A stretch of 64,000 nucleotides of DNA from Actinobacteria bacterium 69-20 (GTDB lineage Bacteria; Actinomycetota; Actinomycetes; Mycobacteriales; Nakamurellaceae). A program made the translations under genes and the position numbers. Positions within the stretch are counted from its first letter, which is position 1; every line of letters begins with the position of its first letter. The notes below the pieces were generated by a model. It made no database searches. It was not told the origin of the DNA and worked only from the letters and a program-made list of their open reading frames with translations. The stretch lies in assembly GCA_001897425.1 (NCBI GenBank), contig MKSW01000021.1, positions 1 through 64,000 on the forward strand, read 5' to 3'. This document shows positions 9,699 to 17,650 of this stretch, one piece after another.

Positions 9699-10478
9699 GT
9701 GCTGCAGCAGAAGGGAACTCACTGGGTGGCCCATGGGCGCGTGTCGTCCTGGGTGCGCCGTGACGTCCCGAGTTGGTGGCTACCTGCACTGATCGCGGCG
9801 ACCGCGGCGTATACGCTGCTCACGCTGCTCGTGCTCGCCGGGTCCGGCATCACCGAGTTCGACTCCTTCTGGTACGACCTCGATCTGGTCCCGCCGACAT
9901 CGCCGCTGCATTTGCCGGTCGAATTGTGGGTCTTTCTCGGGCAGCGCGTCCCGGCGATGATCATTGCCGGTCTGTACTGCTTGTACCGCGCTCGGCGGAC
10001 GCGCAGTTGGACTCCGCTTCTGATGTACGCCATGGCCGGCACCGGGTTCGTGGCGAGCGTCCTCGCGATGAAGTACATGACCGGCCGCATCGGCCCGCGC
10101 TACACCGACGTGGCGCACACCGTGTGGGACGGCGGGGACATCTTCCCGTCCGGACACGTCACCGGGACCGTGGTGATGTACGGGTTGATCGCCCTGCTGG
10201 TGCCGCTGGCATACCGCAAGCTGGCGACCGTGGCCGCGATCGTGCTATCCGTGACGGTCGGCTTCGGCACGGTCGCGCTCAACACGCATTGGCTGTCCGA
10301 CGTGGTCGGCGCTTGGCTCAACGGATCGATCGTGCTGCTGGTGGTGTGGGCGATCACGCCGGAGGTGCAACGCCGGCTGGTCGCCCGACTGCGGCAGATC
10401 AGGGCCTGGCATCGCGCGGCGCTCACCGCCCATGACGGTGTTCTGCCGTCCGCCCCGGTGGGAGAACACCGCTCGTAG
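9699..10478 (+). CDS. PAP2-superfamily membrane phosphatase
   Basis: 259-residue integral membrane protein with about six hydrophobic segments. The phosphatase signature is present: C1 KYMTGRIGP, C2 PSGH with the catalytic His, C3 NTHWLSDVVGA. Likely hydrolyses a lipid phosphate such as phosphatidate or polyprenyl diphosphate outside the membrane; the substrate cannot be told. GTG 9699 chosen; later GTGs would shorten only the soluble N-terminus. The basic C-terminal tail contains a partial copy of the dispersed repeat (10432-10443). Confidence 0.88.
   Translation: MLQQKGTHWVAHGRVSSWVRRDVPSWWLPALIAATAAYTLLTLLVLAGSGITEFDSFWYDLDLVPPTSPLHLPVELWVFLGQRVPAMIIAGLYCLYRARRTRSWTPLLMYAMAGTGFVASVLAMKYMTGRIGPRYTDVAHTVWDGGDIFPSGHVTGTVVMYGLIALLVPLAYRKLATVAAIVLSVTVGFGTVALNTHWLSDVVGAWLNGSIVLLVVWAITPEVQRRLVARLRQIRAWHRAALTAHDGVLPSAPVGEHRS
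10432..10450 (+). repeat. Dispersed repeat, partial copy in PAP2 tail
   Basis: ATGACGGTGTTC, one mismatch to the inverted core, without a clear hairpin, in the variable C-terminal codons. Confidence 0.45.
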
Positions 10479-10479
10479 C

Positions 10480-10507
10480 GGCGCCGGTGATACCGCAGCG
10501 CGGCGCC
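10480..10507. terminator. Hairpin between convergent PAP2 and GroES-like genes
   Basis: GGCGCCG (10480-10486) pairs with CGGCGCC (10501-10507) around a 14-nt loop, immediately after the PAP2 stop and just before the opposing gene's stop. Terminator function inferred. Confidence 0.35.
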
Positions 10508-10510
10508 AGC

Positions 10511-10831
10511 CTATAGGTACATGCCGGTCTTCGCGCCCGGGTGGTCGGTGCCGACGGCATGAAGATCACGCTCGCGCAGCACCAGGTAGGTCTCGCCACC
10601 CACCTCGACCTCGTAGGGGTCCTCGGGGCTGAAGAGCACCCGGTCGCCGGTCTTGACCGATCGCACGTGCTGGCCGACCGCGACCACCTCGCCCCACACC
10701 AGACGCTTGGCGACCTCCGCCGTCGCCGGGATGACGATGCCGGCCCGTGTGGTCCGCTCGCCGACGCCGCCGCCCTGCTTGACCATGACGCGGTCGTGCA
10801 GCATCTGAATGGGAACACTGGATTCGGCCAC
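10511..10831 (-). CDS. GroES-like (Cpn10 family) protein
   Basis: 106 residues with the Cpn10 beta-barrel pattern: PIQMLHDRVMVK at the N-terminus, AGIVIPATA, WGEVVAVG, VKTGDRVLFSP and EVEVGGETYLVLRERDLHAV. No groEL is adjacent, so this is probably not the housekeeping co-chaperonin but a stand-alone paralogue. The mobile loop that contacts GroEL is short and Gly-rich (QGGGVGERTTRAG). GTG start at 10831. Confidence 0.8.
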   Translation of the reverse strand: MAESSVPIQMLHDRVMVKQGGGVGERTTRAGIVIPATAEVAKRLVWGEVVAVGQHVRSVKTGDRVLFSPEDPYEVEVGGETYLVLRERDLHAVGTDHPGAKTGMYL

Positions 10832-10861
10832 GGGAGAAGCCTAATCGCCGCGGTGCGCACA

Positions 10862-10890
10862 TCCGGATATGCCTCCGGATACGCCTCCGG
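10862..10890. repeat. 12-bp tandem repeat
   Basis: TCCGGATATGCC, TCCGGATACGCC, then TCCGG: two and a half units between two minus-strand genes. Function unknown. Confidence 0.5.
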
Positions 10891-10972
10891 GCACCTGCCT
10901 GAGGATTCTCAAGCGGGTGCCCGGATGGTTGATGTCCTCTCCGTCGGGATCGCCGCCGGAGAGGAGGCCGCG

Positions 10973-11122
10973 TCAGTTCGAGCGCGACATGGACCGCTGC
11001 GCGATCATGATCAGCTCGTCGCGCATCGCCGGGGTAGCGGCGTTGTCGATCGCGGCGGCCAGAGCGCGGCGGGTGCGGGAGATCTCACGGTGGCTACGGA
11101 AGGCCTTCGCGAGGCGAGTCAT
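10973..11122 (-). CDS. 49-residue conserved small basic protein
   Basis: A short gene from ATG 11122 with AAGGA ten bases upstream. The protein begins MTRLAKAFRSHREISRTRRA and has a second helix ATPAMRDELIMIAQR. It is highly basic and helical. Close relatives of this size are common in Rhodococcus/Gordonia-type genomes as far as I recall, always uncharacterised. The good ribosome site and regular codon use support a real gene. Function unknown. Confidence 0.75.
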   Translation of the reverse strand: MTRLAKAFRSHREISRTRRALAAAIDNAATPAMRDELIMIAQRSMSRSN

Positions 11123-11401
11123 GACGAATCAGTCCTTACTGGTTGGGTTCTCAACTGCTTACACCTATTAGACGCCCAACGCGGCCCGAGGTTTACCGCA
11201 ATCGCCGGTGAACTGCCTCACAATCCGGATAATCTACGGCGTTGATCTTTCTGGACCATCGTTTATCCGGGTGATCATGAACTGAATCGATCCTGCTCAA
11301 CGATCAAGAAAATCCGGGCATCCAGATAGAAAACGCACAGCGCTGAGGACGGTTCGGGTCGGCCACAGAGACACCGGCCCGTCCGGCCCAGGCACGGCCC
11401 G
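11123..11401. other. Intergenic region upstream of the 49-residue gene
   Basis: 279 bp, less GC-rich than its surroundings. It holds the promoter region for the small gene and an inverted repeat CCGGATAA (11225-11232) / TTATCCGG (11263-11270) with a 30-bp spacer. No ORF supported. Confidence 0.4.
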
Positions 11402-12922
11402 TCAGTACGTGATCGCGAGCCCGGGGTCGGCCAGCAGTGCGCCGACGTCGGCGAGGAATCGGGAGCCCTTCTCCCCGTCGATCACTCGGTGGTCGAAGGA
11501 CAGCGCCAGTTGGCAGACTTTGCGCACGGCGAGTTGCCCGTCGACCACCCAGGGCGCGTCCTTCACCGAGCCGAGCGCCAGGATTGCGGACTGGCCCGGG
11601 TTGATGATCGGGGTCCCGGTGTCCACGCCGAGCACGCCCACGTTCGTGATGGTGAACGTGCCGCCCGTCATGTCCCCGGGCGGCGTCTTCCCGGACCGCG
11701 CCGTCTCCGTCAACTCCGTAAGCGCCCGTGCCAGGCCCATCAGGTCGAGTTGGTCGGCGTCGCGGATCACCGGCACGATCAGCCCGCGGGCCGTCGCCGC
11801 TGCGATCCCCAGGTGCACGTACTGCTTGAACACCACCTCGCCGGCCCGCTCGTCCCACGTGCAGTTCGCTTCGGGTGTCCGGCGCGCGGCCAGACACACC
11901 GCCCGCGCCGCGAACGTCAGCGGCGAGAGCTTCACGCCCGCCCACTCCGGGAGCCGTCGCAGGCGGTCCCGCAGCTCCATCATCGGCGTCACGTCGACGC
12001 TCAGGAACTCGGTGACATGCGGCATGGTGAAGGCACTCTCGACCATCGCCTGCGCCATCATCTTCCGCACGCCCTTGATCGGCTCCCGCCGCTCCCGGGT
12101 CGCCGGGTCGTAGACGATCACCGCGCGCGCAGGCGCAGGCACGCCCGTCTCTGACGCGCCCGTGGTCTGCGAATTTTCCGAGTATGACGCTGTTCGCGCC
12201 GTTCCGGCGGCTACCTCCACGTCACCCCGGCTGATCACCCCGTCGGGCCGTGTCGCGGTGACCGCGCGCAGGTCGATGCCGAGGTCCTTGGCCAGCTTCC
12301 GCACCGGCGGTGTCGCCAGTGGCGCCTGCTGCGGGGCCTCGGGCACCGTCGTAGCAGCCGCCGGCGCTGCTGCCACCTGCATCACTGTCGCCGCGGGCTC
12401 GCCTCCACCCCGCCGGGCGCGCCGGGTCGCCCCGCCCTCGGCGGCGATGTAGCCGACCAGGGTCGCGACGCGACCGTCCGCGGTCTTCTCGCCGATCTTC
12501 GCCCCGCTCTCGGATGAGCCGGCCTCAGCCGCTCCGGCCCCGGCCTCCGCGGGTGTGACGCTGGACGCGGGGGCACCGGCCCGAACGTCGTCATCTGCGG
12601 TTCCCGAGCCGGAACCCGTTACGGCACCGGATGTTTCGCCGCCGGCGTCATCCGGAAGCGGTCCGGCGTCTGGCTGGGTGTCGATCTGGATGATGGGCGT
12701 GCCCACCTCGATCGTCACGCCGACCTCGGCCAGGATCTTGTGCACCCGGCCGGCGTGCGGCGACGGCAATTCCACTGCGGCCTTGGCGGTTTCGATCTCC
12801 ACGATGATCTGGTTGACCGCGAGCAGGTCGCCCTCGGCCACCTTCCACTCGAGGATCTCCGCCTCGGTCAACCCCTCGCCGACATCCGGCAGGGGGAACG
12901 TCTGCAAGCGCGATGAAGTCAT
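11402..12922 (-). CDS. bkdC: Branched-chain 2-oxoacid dehydrogenase E2 (dihydrolipoamide acyltransferase)
   Basis: 506 residues. Lipoyl domain (about 5-80) with the lipoylated Lys in IETAKAAVELP; a long Ala/Gly/Ser linker; a peripheral subunit-binding domain VRKLAKDLGIDLRAV; a second linker; and the catalytic domain ending in SFDHRVIDGEKG with the His-Asp pair. It transfers the acyl group from the E1 heterodimer to CoA. It follows bkdB by 19 bp. The second linker (ARTASYSE) is encoded through an exact copy of the dispersed repeat in antisense orientation at 12181-12200. Confidence 0.96.
   Translation of the reverse strand: MTSSRLQTFPLPDVGEGLTEAEILEWKVAEGDLLAVNQIIVEIETAKAAVELPSPHAGRVHKILAEVGVTIEVGTPIIQIDTQPDAGPLPDDAGGETSGAVTGSGSGTADDDVRAGAPASSVTPAEAGAGAAEAGSSESGAKIGEKTADGRVATLVGYIAAEGGATRRARRGGGEPAATVMQVAAAPAAATTVPEAPQQAPLATPPVRKLAKDLGIDLRAVTATRPDGVISRGDVEVAAGTARTASYSENSQTTGASETGVPAPARAVIVYDPATRERREPIKGVRKMMAQAMVESAFTMPHVTEFLSVDVTPMMELRDRLRRLPEWAGVKLSPLTFAARAVCLAARRTPEANCTWDERAGEVVFKQYVHLGIAAATARGLIVPVIRDADQLDLMGLARALTELTETARSGKTPPGDMTGGTFTITNVGVLGVDTGTPIINPGQSAILALGSVKDAPWVVDGQLAVRKVCQLALSFDHRVIDGEKGSRFLADVGALLADPGLAITY
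12181..12209 (+). repeat. Dispersed hairpin repeat, copy inside bkdC
   Basis: AGTATGACGCTGTTCG then hairpin CGCCG-ttc-CGGCG; exact core, antisense to bkdC, in an interdomain linker. Confidence 0.85.
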
Positions 12923-12941
12923 CGGTCTGTCTCCCGGATTG

Positions 12942-13955
12942 TCAGTAGGCCAGCGAACGGTCGACCGCGGTCAAGATCTTGTCGATATCCGGCAGATACT
13001 CTTCCTCGAGTCTTGTTGGCGGATAAGGGGTGTCGAACCCGGCGATGCGAAGCACCGGGGCCGCCAGCGAGTAGAACGCCTCCTCGGTGACGCGGGCCGC
13101 GACCTCCGAGGTGATGGACGCCTCGCGCGGCGCCTCCGACACCACCACCAGGTGACCGGTCTTCTTGACCGATGCCAGCACCGGGTCGATGTCCAGCGGC
13201 GAAAGCGTGCGCAGGTCAATGATTTCCAGCGACCGCCCCTCCGCCTCGGCCGCCGCCGCGGCCTTCATCAGCACCGGCATCGACGGACCATAGGAGACCA
13301 CGGTGCAGTCCGTCCCCGCGCGGCGCACGATCGACGACGCGACCGTCTCCGGGCGAGAAGACGTGTCTACCACGCCCTTTTCCCAATAGCGGCGCTTCGG
13401 CTCGAAGAAGATCACCGGGTCCGGGCACTCGATCGCCTCCTGGATCATCCAGTAGGCATCCGCCGCCGTCGAGCAGGACATCACCCGCAACCCCGCGATG
13501 TGGCAGAACAGCGACTCCGGCGACTCCGAATGATGCTCCACCGCACCGATTCCGCCGCCGAACGGGATCCGGATCACCATGGGCATCTGCCAGGCGCCCT
13601 GCGACCGGAACTGCACCTTCGCGACCTGCGAGATGATCTGGTCGAACGCCGGGAACGTGAAACCGTCGAACTGCATCTCGCACACCGGCCGATACCCACG
13701 CAACGCCAAACCCACGCCGGTGCCCACGATCCCGGACTCCGCCAGCGGCGTGTCCAACACCCGGTGCGCGCCGAAGTCCTTCTTCAGCCCGTCGGTGATC
13801 CGGAACACGCCGCCTAACGTGCCGACATCCTCCCCCATCACCAGCACCCTCGGGTCCGCGTCCATCGCCGCGCGCAGGCCCATGTTCAACGCCTTGGCCA
13901 TGGTGATCGGTTTGAGCTCGACGTCCGCGGCGCTCGGTGCGCCGGAGGCCGTCAC
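12942..13955 (-). CDS. bkdB: Branched-chain 2-oxoacid dehydrogenase E1 beta
   Basis: 337 residues, transketolase-like. MGEDVGTLGGVFRITDGL and EMQFDGFTFPAFDQI are family landmarks; the C-terminal domain starts at YGPSMPVL. With E1 alpha it forms the ThDP heterotetramer that decarboxylates branched-chain 2-oxoacids. GTG start at 13955 overlaps the E1 alpha stop by 4 bp (GTGA). Confidence 0.96.
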   Translation of the reverse strand: MTASGAPSAADVELKPITMAKALNMGLRAAMDADPRVLVMGEDVGTLGGVFRITDGLKKDFGAHRVLDTPLAESGIVGTGVGLALRGYRPVCEMQFDGFTFPAFDQIISQVAKVQFRSQGAWQMPMVIRIPFGGGIGAVEHHSESPESLFCHIAGLRVMSCSTAADAYWMIQEAIECPDPVIFFEPKRRYWEKGVVDTSSRPETVASSIVRRAGTDCTVVSYGPSMPVLMKAAAAAEAEGRSLEIIDLRTLSPLDIDPVLASVKKTGHLVVVSEAPREASITSEVAARVTEEAFYSLAAPVLRIAGFDTPYPPTRLEEEYLPDIDKILTAVDRSLAY

Positions 13956-15262
13956 CGTGCACCCCCCGCTGCCGAGACGGCATGCGCGTCAGCGCGAACA
14001 GCGTCATCTCCGTGGGCCGCACCATCCGCGGCACCGCCGGCGCCATCCGCGAAACCCGCCAGGTATTCCAGATAGTCCGCCTGCTGCCGCTCCAACTGCT
14101 GATTCGGCGCCGAGAACACGTGCGAGAACATGCGTGTCGGCGGCGGCGTCTCCATCGCCACCGTGAACGCCCGGAAACGCGCGGCCAGCTCATCGGCATC
14201 CGCCTGCACCGACGCGAAGAACGCATCATCGGCCCAACCCGACCGCGTCAACAGCACCCGCACGCGCTCGATCGGATCGAACATCTTCCACGCCTCGGTC
14301 TCGTCGGCCAGCCGGTAACGGGTCGGGTCGTCGGAGGTGGTGTGCGCGTCCATCCGGTAGGTGAAGGCCTCGATCATCACCGGGCCGTTCCCCGAGCGGC
14401 ACTCATCCAGCGCCCAGCGCGTCACCGCGAGGCAGGCCAGCACGTCGTTCCCGTCGACGCGGATGCCCGGAAACCCGTATCCCGCAGCACGTTTGTGCAG
14501 CGGCACGCGGGACTGCGTCTCCACCGGCTCGGAGATTGCCCACTGGTTGTTCTGACAGTAGAAGACCACCGGCGCATCGAAGGACGCCGCATACACCATG
14601 CCCTCGTGCACATCGCCCTGGCTGGTCGCGCCGTCGCCGAAGAAGACGATCGTCGCCTCATCGGTTTCCAGCGCATCCGGGCCGCTCGACCCGACCTTGC
14701 CGTCGAAACGCTGCCCCATCGCATAGCCGGTGGCGTTCAGCGCCTGGTTCCCGATCACGATCGTGTAGTCGTGGAAGCCCTTCTCCTTCGGATTCCAGCT
14801 GGAGTGGTCGGTGCCGCGGAAGATACCGAGCAGCTCGGTCGGATCGACGCCCCGGCACCACGCGATGCCGTGCTCGCGGTACGAGGGGAAGGCCATGTCC
14901 TGCGGCCGCATCGCGCGCCCGGCGCCGATCTGCGCGGCCTCCTGGCCGAGCAGCGGGACCCAGATGCCGAGCTGGCCCTGGCGCTGAAGCGCGTTGCCCT
15001 CGCGGTCGAACCGGCGCACCAGCATCATGTCCCGGTACAGACCCTTCAACAGGTCCGGCGTCACGTCCAGCGGGTAATCGGGGTCGGGGGTCAGCTCGCC
15101 CTCGGGCGTCAGCAGCTCGACGAGCCCTTCTCCGTGGGCGGTCTGCCGCAGACCGTGCACCATCTGTTCCGCGGTCGGCACGCCGGACGTGCCCGGCCCG
15201 GCTGCATCCATTCCAGCATCCGGTCCTGTCCTTGGGTTTCTGATCCACCGATCGGGTGCCAT
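13952..15262 (-). CDS. bkdA: Branched-chain 2-oxoacid dehydrogenase E1 alpha
   Basis: 436 residues from ATG 15262, which is preceded by GAAGGAG; longer upstream reading is rejected. ThDP motif FFGDGATSQGDVHEG...NNQWAIS; conserved MRPQDMAFPSYREHG. First gene of the bkdABC operon for Val/Leu/Ile catabolism. The last 30 residues are an Ala/Gly-rich tail with GDDAVRAD, encoded by an exact copy of the dispersed repeat (13994-14013). That looks like an extension of the reading frame through the element. Confidence 0.95.
   Translation of the reverse strand: MAPDRWIRNPRTGPDAGMDAAGPGTSGVPTAEQMVHGLRQTAHGEGLVELLTPEGELTPDPDYPLDVTPDLLKGLYRDMMLVRRFDREGNALQRQGQLGIWVPLLGQEAAQIGAGRAMRPQDMAFPSYREHGIAWCRGVDPTELLGIFRGTDHSSWNPKEKGFHDYTIVIGNQALNATGYAMGQRFDGKVGSSGPDALETDEATIVFFGDGATSQGDVHEGMVYAASFDAPVVFYCQNNQWAISEPVETQSRVPLHKRAAGYGFPGIRVDGNDVLACLAVTRWALDECRSGNGPVMIEAFTYRMDAHTTSDDPTRYRLADETEAWKMFDPIERVRVLLTRSGWADDAFFASVQADADELAARFRAFTVAMETPPPTRMFSHVFSAPNQQLERQQADYLEYLAGFADGAGGAADGAAHGDDAVRADAHAVSAAGGAR
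13984..14013 (-). repeat. Dispersed hairpin repeat, copy in bkdA tail
   Basis: Hairpin GCGC-gtca-GCGC overlapping GCGAACAGCGTCATCTCCGT; exact core, sense to bkdA, 30 bp before its stop. Confidence 0.85.
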
Positions 15263-15640
15263 GCAGACTCCTTCGCGTGTCGCCTTGCGCCGGGATCGCC
15301 GGTCGCATCGGGCGTGGTAGGTGGGTGCGCTTTCCTCGATCCTGACACGAAAACGTGTTTTGCACGACGGCGCGGGGTTCCGACGATTTGCCTGCCTACC
15401 GTCGGACGTACGGTCGGCGCGGCCGTACATCAAAAACGTGCCTCACCATGCGCTCCGATGCGCTCCGATTCGATGGATGCGCTCCCGATCGGAGGCGCAC
15501 CCAACGAATCGGGGCGCGTCGTCGGCCGGAACCTGTGCGGCTTTGCGCGGTGCGACCGGCGATCGCTCGCCCCGAACTGCCGTTTCGACCGTCCGGCCGT
15601 AGGATCGGCCTACCGAAGTCGCCTGCGCTGGAGGGCCGTC
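15263..15640. promoter_or_regulatory. Divergent control region between bkdA and the CoxG-like gene
   Basis: 378 bp. It holds AAAAC-gt-GTTTT (15350-15361), 88 bp before bkdA and a candidate operator; a tandem ATGCGCTCCG pair (15448-15467) with a third near-copy at 15477; and GTAGG-atcgg-CCTAC (15599-15613) just before the CoxG-like gene. No ORF supported. Confidence 0.5.
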
Positions 15641-16531
15641 GTGGAACTGGAACACCGTTTCGAAGTGCCGGTCGGCATCGACAAGGCATGGATGCACCTG
15701 CTCGACATGAAATTGGTCGCCGCATGCTTCCCCGGCGCAACGCTGTCCAGCGCGGACGGTTCCGAGTACACCGGCACGGTGAAGGTCAAGCTCGGACCGA
15801 TCCAGCTCACGTACGCGGGCTCGGCGCGCATCGTTTCGGCCGATGAAGCGACACACACGGCGACCATCGAGGCGTCGGGCAACGCCGCACGGTCCGGGTC
15901 CACGGCGTCGATGACGGTAGTGGCCGCGGCCGAATCCGTGGCGAGCGACCGGACCGCCGTGACGATGAAGACGGACCTGACGATCACGGGCCGCCCGGCA
16001 CAGTTCGGCCGCGGGGTGATGGTCGAGGTGGGCGACAAGATCCTCGGCAGGTTCGCCGACTGCCTGGCGTCCACCTTGGCAGCGAGCGAGGCGCCGGGTG
16101 AAGTGGCCACGGCAGAGGCCGCCGTTTCCGAAACCGCCGGTGCCGCAGCAGGTTCCACCGAGTATGACGCTTCTCGCGCCGCGAACGCGGCGGAAGGCAC
16201 GGCTCCGGAGGAGGCGGCCGTAGGCGCGGTCCCAGAGGGGGCAGCCACTGGTGCGAAGAGCGCAGCCGCGGGGGCGGCGGAGGGGGTGGCGCGCGCGGCG
16301 GCCGGTGCCCACGCTGCGGGTGGTGGCCCGGCGACAGGCGGAGGGGCCGGTCCGGCATCCACGTACACCCGGGCGCCGGGCACCGCTCCGGCGGCGGAGC
16401 CGATCGACCTGCTCGCGTCTGCCCGCGGCTCCATCATCAAGCGCGTCGTGCCCCTCGTCGTGGCGGTGGTCGCGGTACTGATCCTGCGACGGTGTCTGCG
16501 GCACCGCCGCGCGCGGCGCGCGGAAGACTGA
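15641..16531 (+). CDS. CoxG-like SRPBCC protein with C-terminal membrane anchor
   Basis: 296 residues from GTG 15641 after GGAGGG. Residues 1-150 form a carbon-monoxide-dehydrogenase-subunit-G-like SRPBCC domain (LEHRFEVPVGIDKAWMHLLD; MKTDLTITGRPAQFGRGVMVEVGDK). Then come about 100 residues of Ala/Gly-rich linker and a C-terminal hydrophobic anchor VVPLVVAVVAVLILRR followed by Arg. CoxG proteins help maturation or membrane attachment of molybdenum hydroxylases; no coxLMS genes lie here. The linker EYDASRAANA derives from a degenerate dispersed repeat. Confidence 0.82.
   Translation: MELEHRFEVPVGIDKAWMHLLDMKLVAACFPGATLSSADGSEYTGTVKVKLGPIQLTYAGSARIVSADEATHTATIEASGNAARSGSTASMTVVAAAESVASDRTAVTMKTDLTITGRPAQFGRGVMVEVGDKILGRFADCLASTLAASEAPGEVATAEAAVSETAGAAAGSTEYDASRAANAAEGTAPEEAAVGAVPEGAATGAKSAAAGAAEGVARAAAGAHAAGGGPATGGGAGPASTYTRAPGTAPAAEPIDLLASARGSIIKRVVPLVVAVVAVLILRRCLRHRRARRAED
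16160..16192 (+). repeat. Dispersed hairpin repeat, degenerate copy in CoxG-like linker
   Basis: GAGTATGACGCTTCTCG (two core mismatches) then a strong hairpin CGCCGC-gaac-GCGGCG. Confidence 0.75.
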
Positions 16532-16906
16532 CGCCCCGGCGCGAGCCCCCCGTGTGGGTCGGTGGGGGTCCAGGATGCGGCGGGCGCGCGCATCGGGCTC
16601 GCTCCGTTCGCGTCACTTCGCAGCTGCAGTGTGCATGTAACTGGGACAAATCACCCAGATTGCTGCAGGATGCACACTCCCAAAAGGCCCAGTGTGAATC
16701 CAGCAGCGCGTGTTCGGCGTGTCGCCCTGCTGGATTCACACCCCTAGGCGGGCGCCGGAGTCAGCGCTCCCGGCCCCCATGACGGTGTGCATCCTGCAGC
16801 AGTCTGTCCAAAATGTCCCAGTTACATACACACCCGGGGAAGGCCAGCCAGGGGTTCAACAGGGTCCAGGATGCGAGGGGCGCGACGGTAGTGGAAGCAT
16901 GAGGAC
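16532..16906. other. Intergenic region with large nested inverted repeat
   Basis: 375 bp before the nitrobindin-like gene. It contains no credible ORF but carries the nested inverted repeat at 16630-16832 described separately. Confidence 0.7.
16630..16832. repeat. Nested three-stem inverted repeat (about 200 bp)
   Basis: Three concentric pairs. Outer: 16630-16648 with 16814-16832 (18 of 19 match). Middle: 16661-16677 with 16785-16801 (17 of 17). Inner: 16692-16706 with 16727-16741 (15 of 15) around a 20-nt loop. Spacing between outer and middle stems is identical on both arms (12 bp), so each arm is a diverged 48-bp unit. It could be a MITE-like remnant, a paired operator, or a structured leader RNA. 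Confidence 0.85.
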
Positions 16907-17497
16907 ATGAGCGACGAGTTGGGACCCCTGGAGCAATTTCTCGGCTATTGGGAAGGCAACGTCGGCGTCGACGTCTCCTATCACAACAAGGAAGACGAGA
17001 CAGCCGAGACCGGCTACTTCGAGAAGGCCCGGTTCACGCCCATTCCGATCGTGGAGAACGGCCAGCAGACCATGCACGGCCTGAACTACGAGATGACGGC
17101 CTGGCGGCACGGCGAGGAACAGCTCGACCCGTTCCACGACGAGGTCGGCTACCTGCTGTGGGAGCCCTCCACGAGCACCGTGCTGCGCTGCTTCGCGGTG
17201 CCGCGCGGGCTCGCGATCCTGGCGGGCGGCACGGCCCGGCCGGACTCGAAGTCGCTGACGTTCATCGCAGAGCCCGGCGATCCCACCTTCGGACTGGTGC
17301 AGAACAAGTACCTCGCCCAGCGGGCGCGCACCGGCGGCAAGTTCGTCTCCGAGTACACGGTGCACGACGACGGAACGTTCAGCTACACCTCGGATCTCCA
17401 GCTCACCCTCGCCGCGATCGACCAGACGATGCACCACACCGACCGAAACACCTTGCACCGCACCGGAAGCGACGTGACCTGGCCGCACCGGCTCTGA
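16907..17497 (+). CDS. Nitrobindin-like / FABP-family heme-binding beta-barrel protein
   Basis: 196 residues. The N-terminal LGYWEGNVGVDV corresponds to the family GxWxGxG motif; EVGYLLWEP follows, and the C-terminal HHTDRNTLHR contains the likely heme-ligand His. Nitrobindins are ten-stranded barrels that bind ferric heme and react with NO and peroxynitrite. Whether this member binds heme is inference from the motifs. ATG 16907. Confidence 0.82.
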   Translation: MSDELGPLEQFLGYWEGNVGVDVSYHNKEDETAETGYFEKARFTPIPIVENGQQTMHGLNYEMTAWRHGEEQLDPFHDEVGYLLWEPSTSTVLRCFAVPRGLAILAGGTARPDSKSLTFIAEPGDPTFGLVQNKYLAQRARTGGKFVSEYTVHDDGTFSYTSDLQLTLAAIDQTMHHTDRNTLHRTGSDVTWPHRL

Positions 17498-17578
17498 GCC
17501 GAGCCCGCCCGTTCAGGCGCCTCCCCCGCATCCCGTCGCCAGATCCCGATCCATGCCGTCACCGTCGCGACAGGCCGC

Positions 17579-17607
17579 CTATGACGCTGTTCGCGGCCTG
17601 CCGGCCG
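17579..17607 (+). repeat. Dispersed hairpin repeat, downstream of nitrobindin-like gene
   Basis: CTATGACGCTGTTCG then hairpin CGGCC-tgcc-GGCCG; exact core, 82 bp after the stop, sense orientation. Confidence 0.85.
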
Positions 17608-17650
17608 ACCGACCACCGCGGCGTCCCCCGTGGCCCCAACGCGAAGACGG

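Noticed and set aside
13937-15640. Long open frame extending the CoxG-like gene far upstream
   Set aside because: It is antisense to bkdA/bkdB, has no ribosome site or similarity, and the GTG at 15641 with GGAGGG gives the family start.
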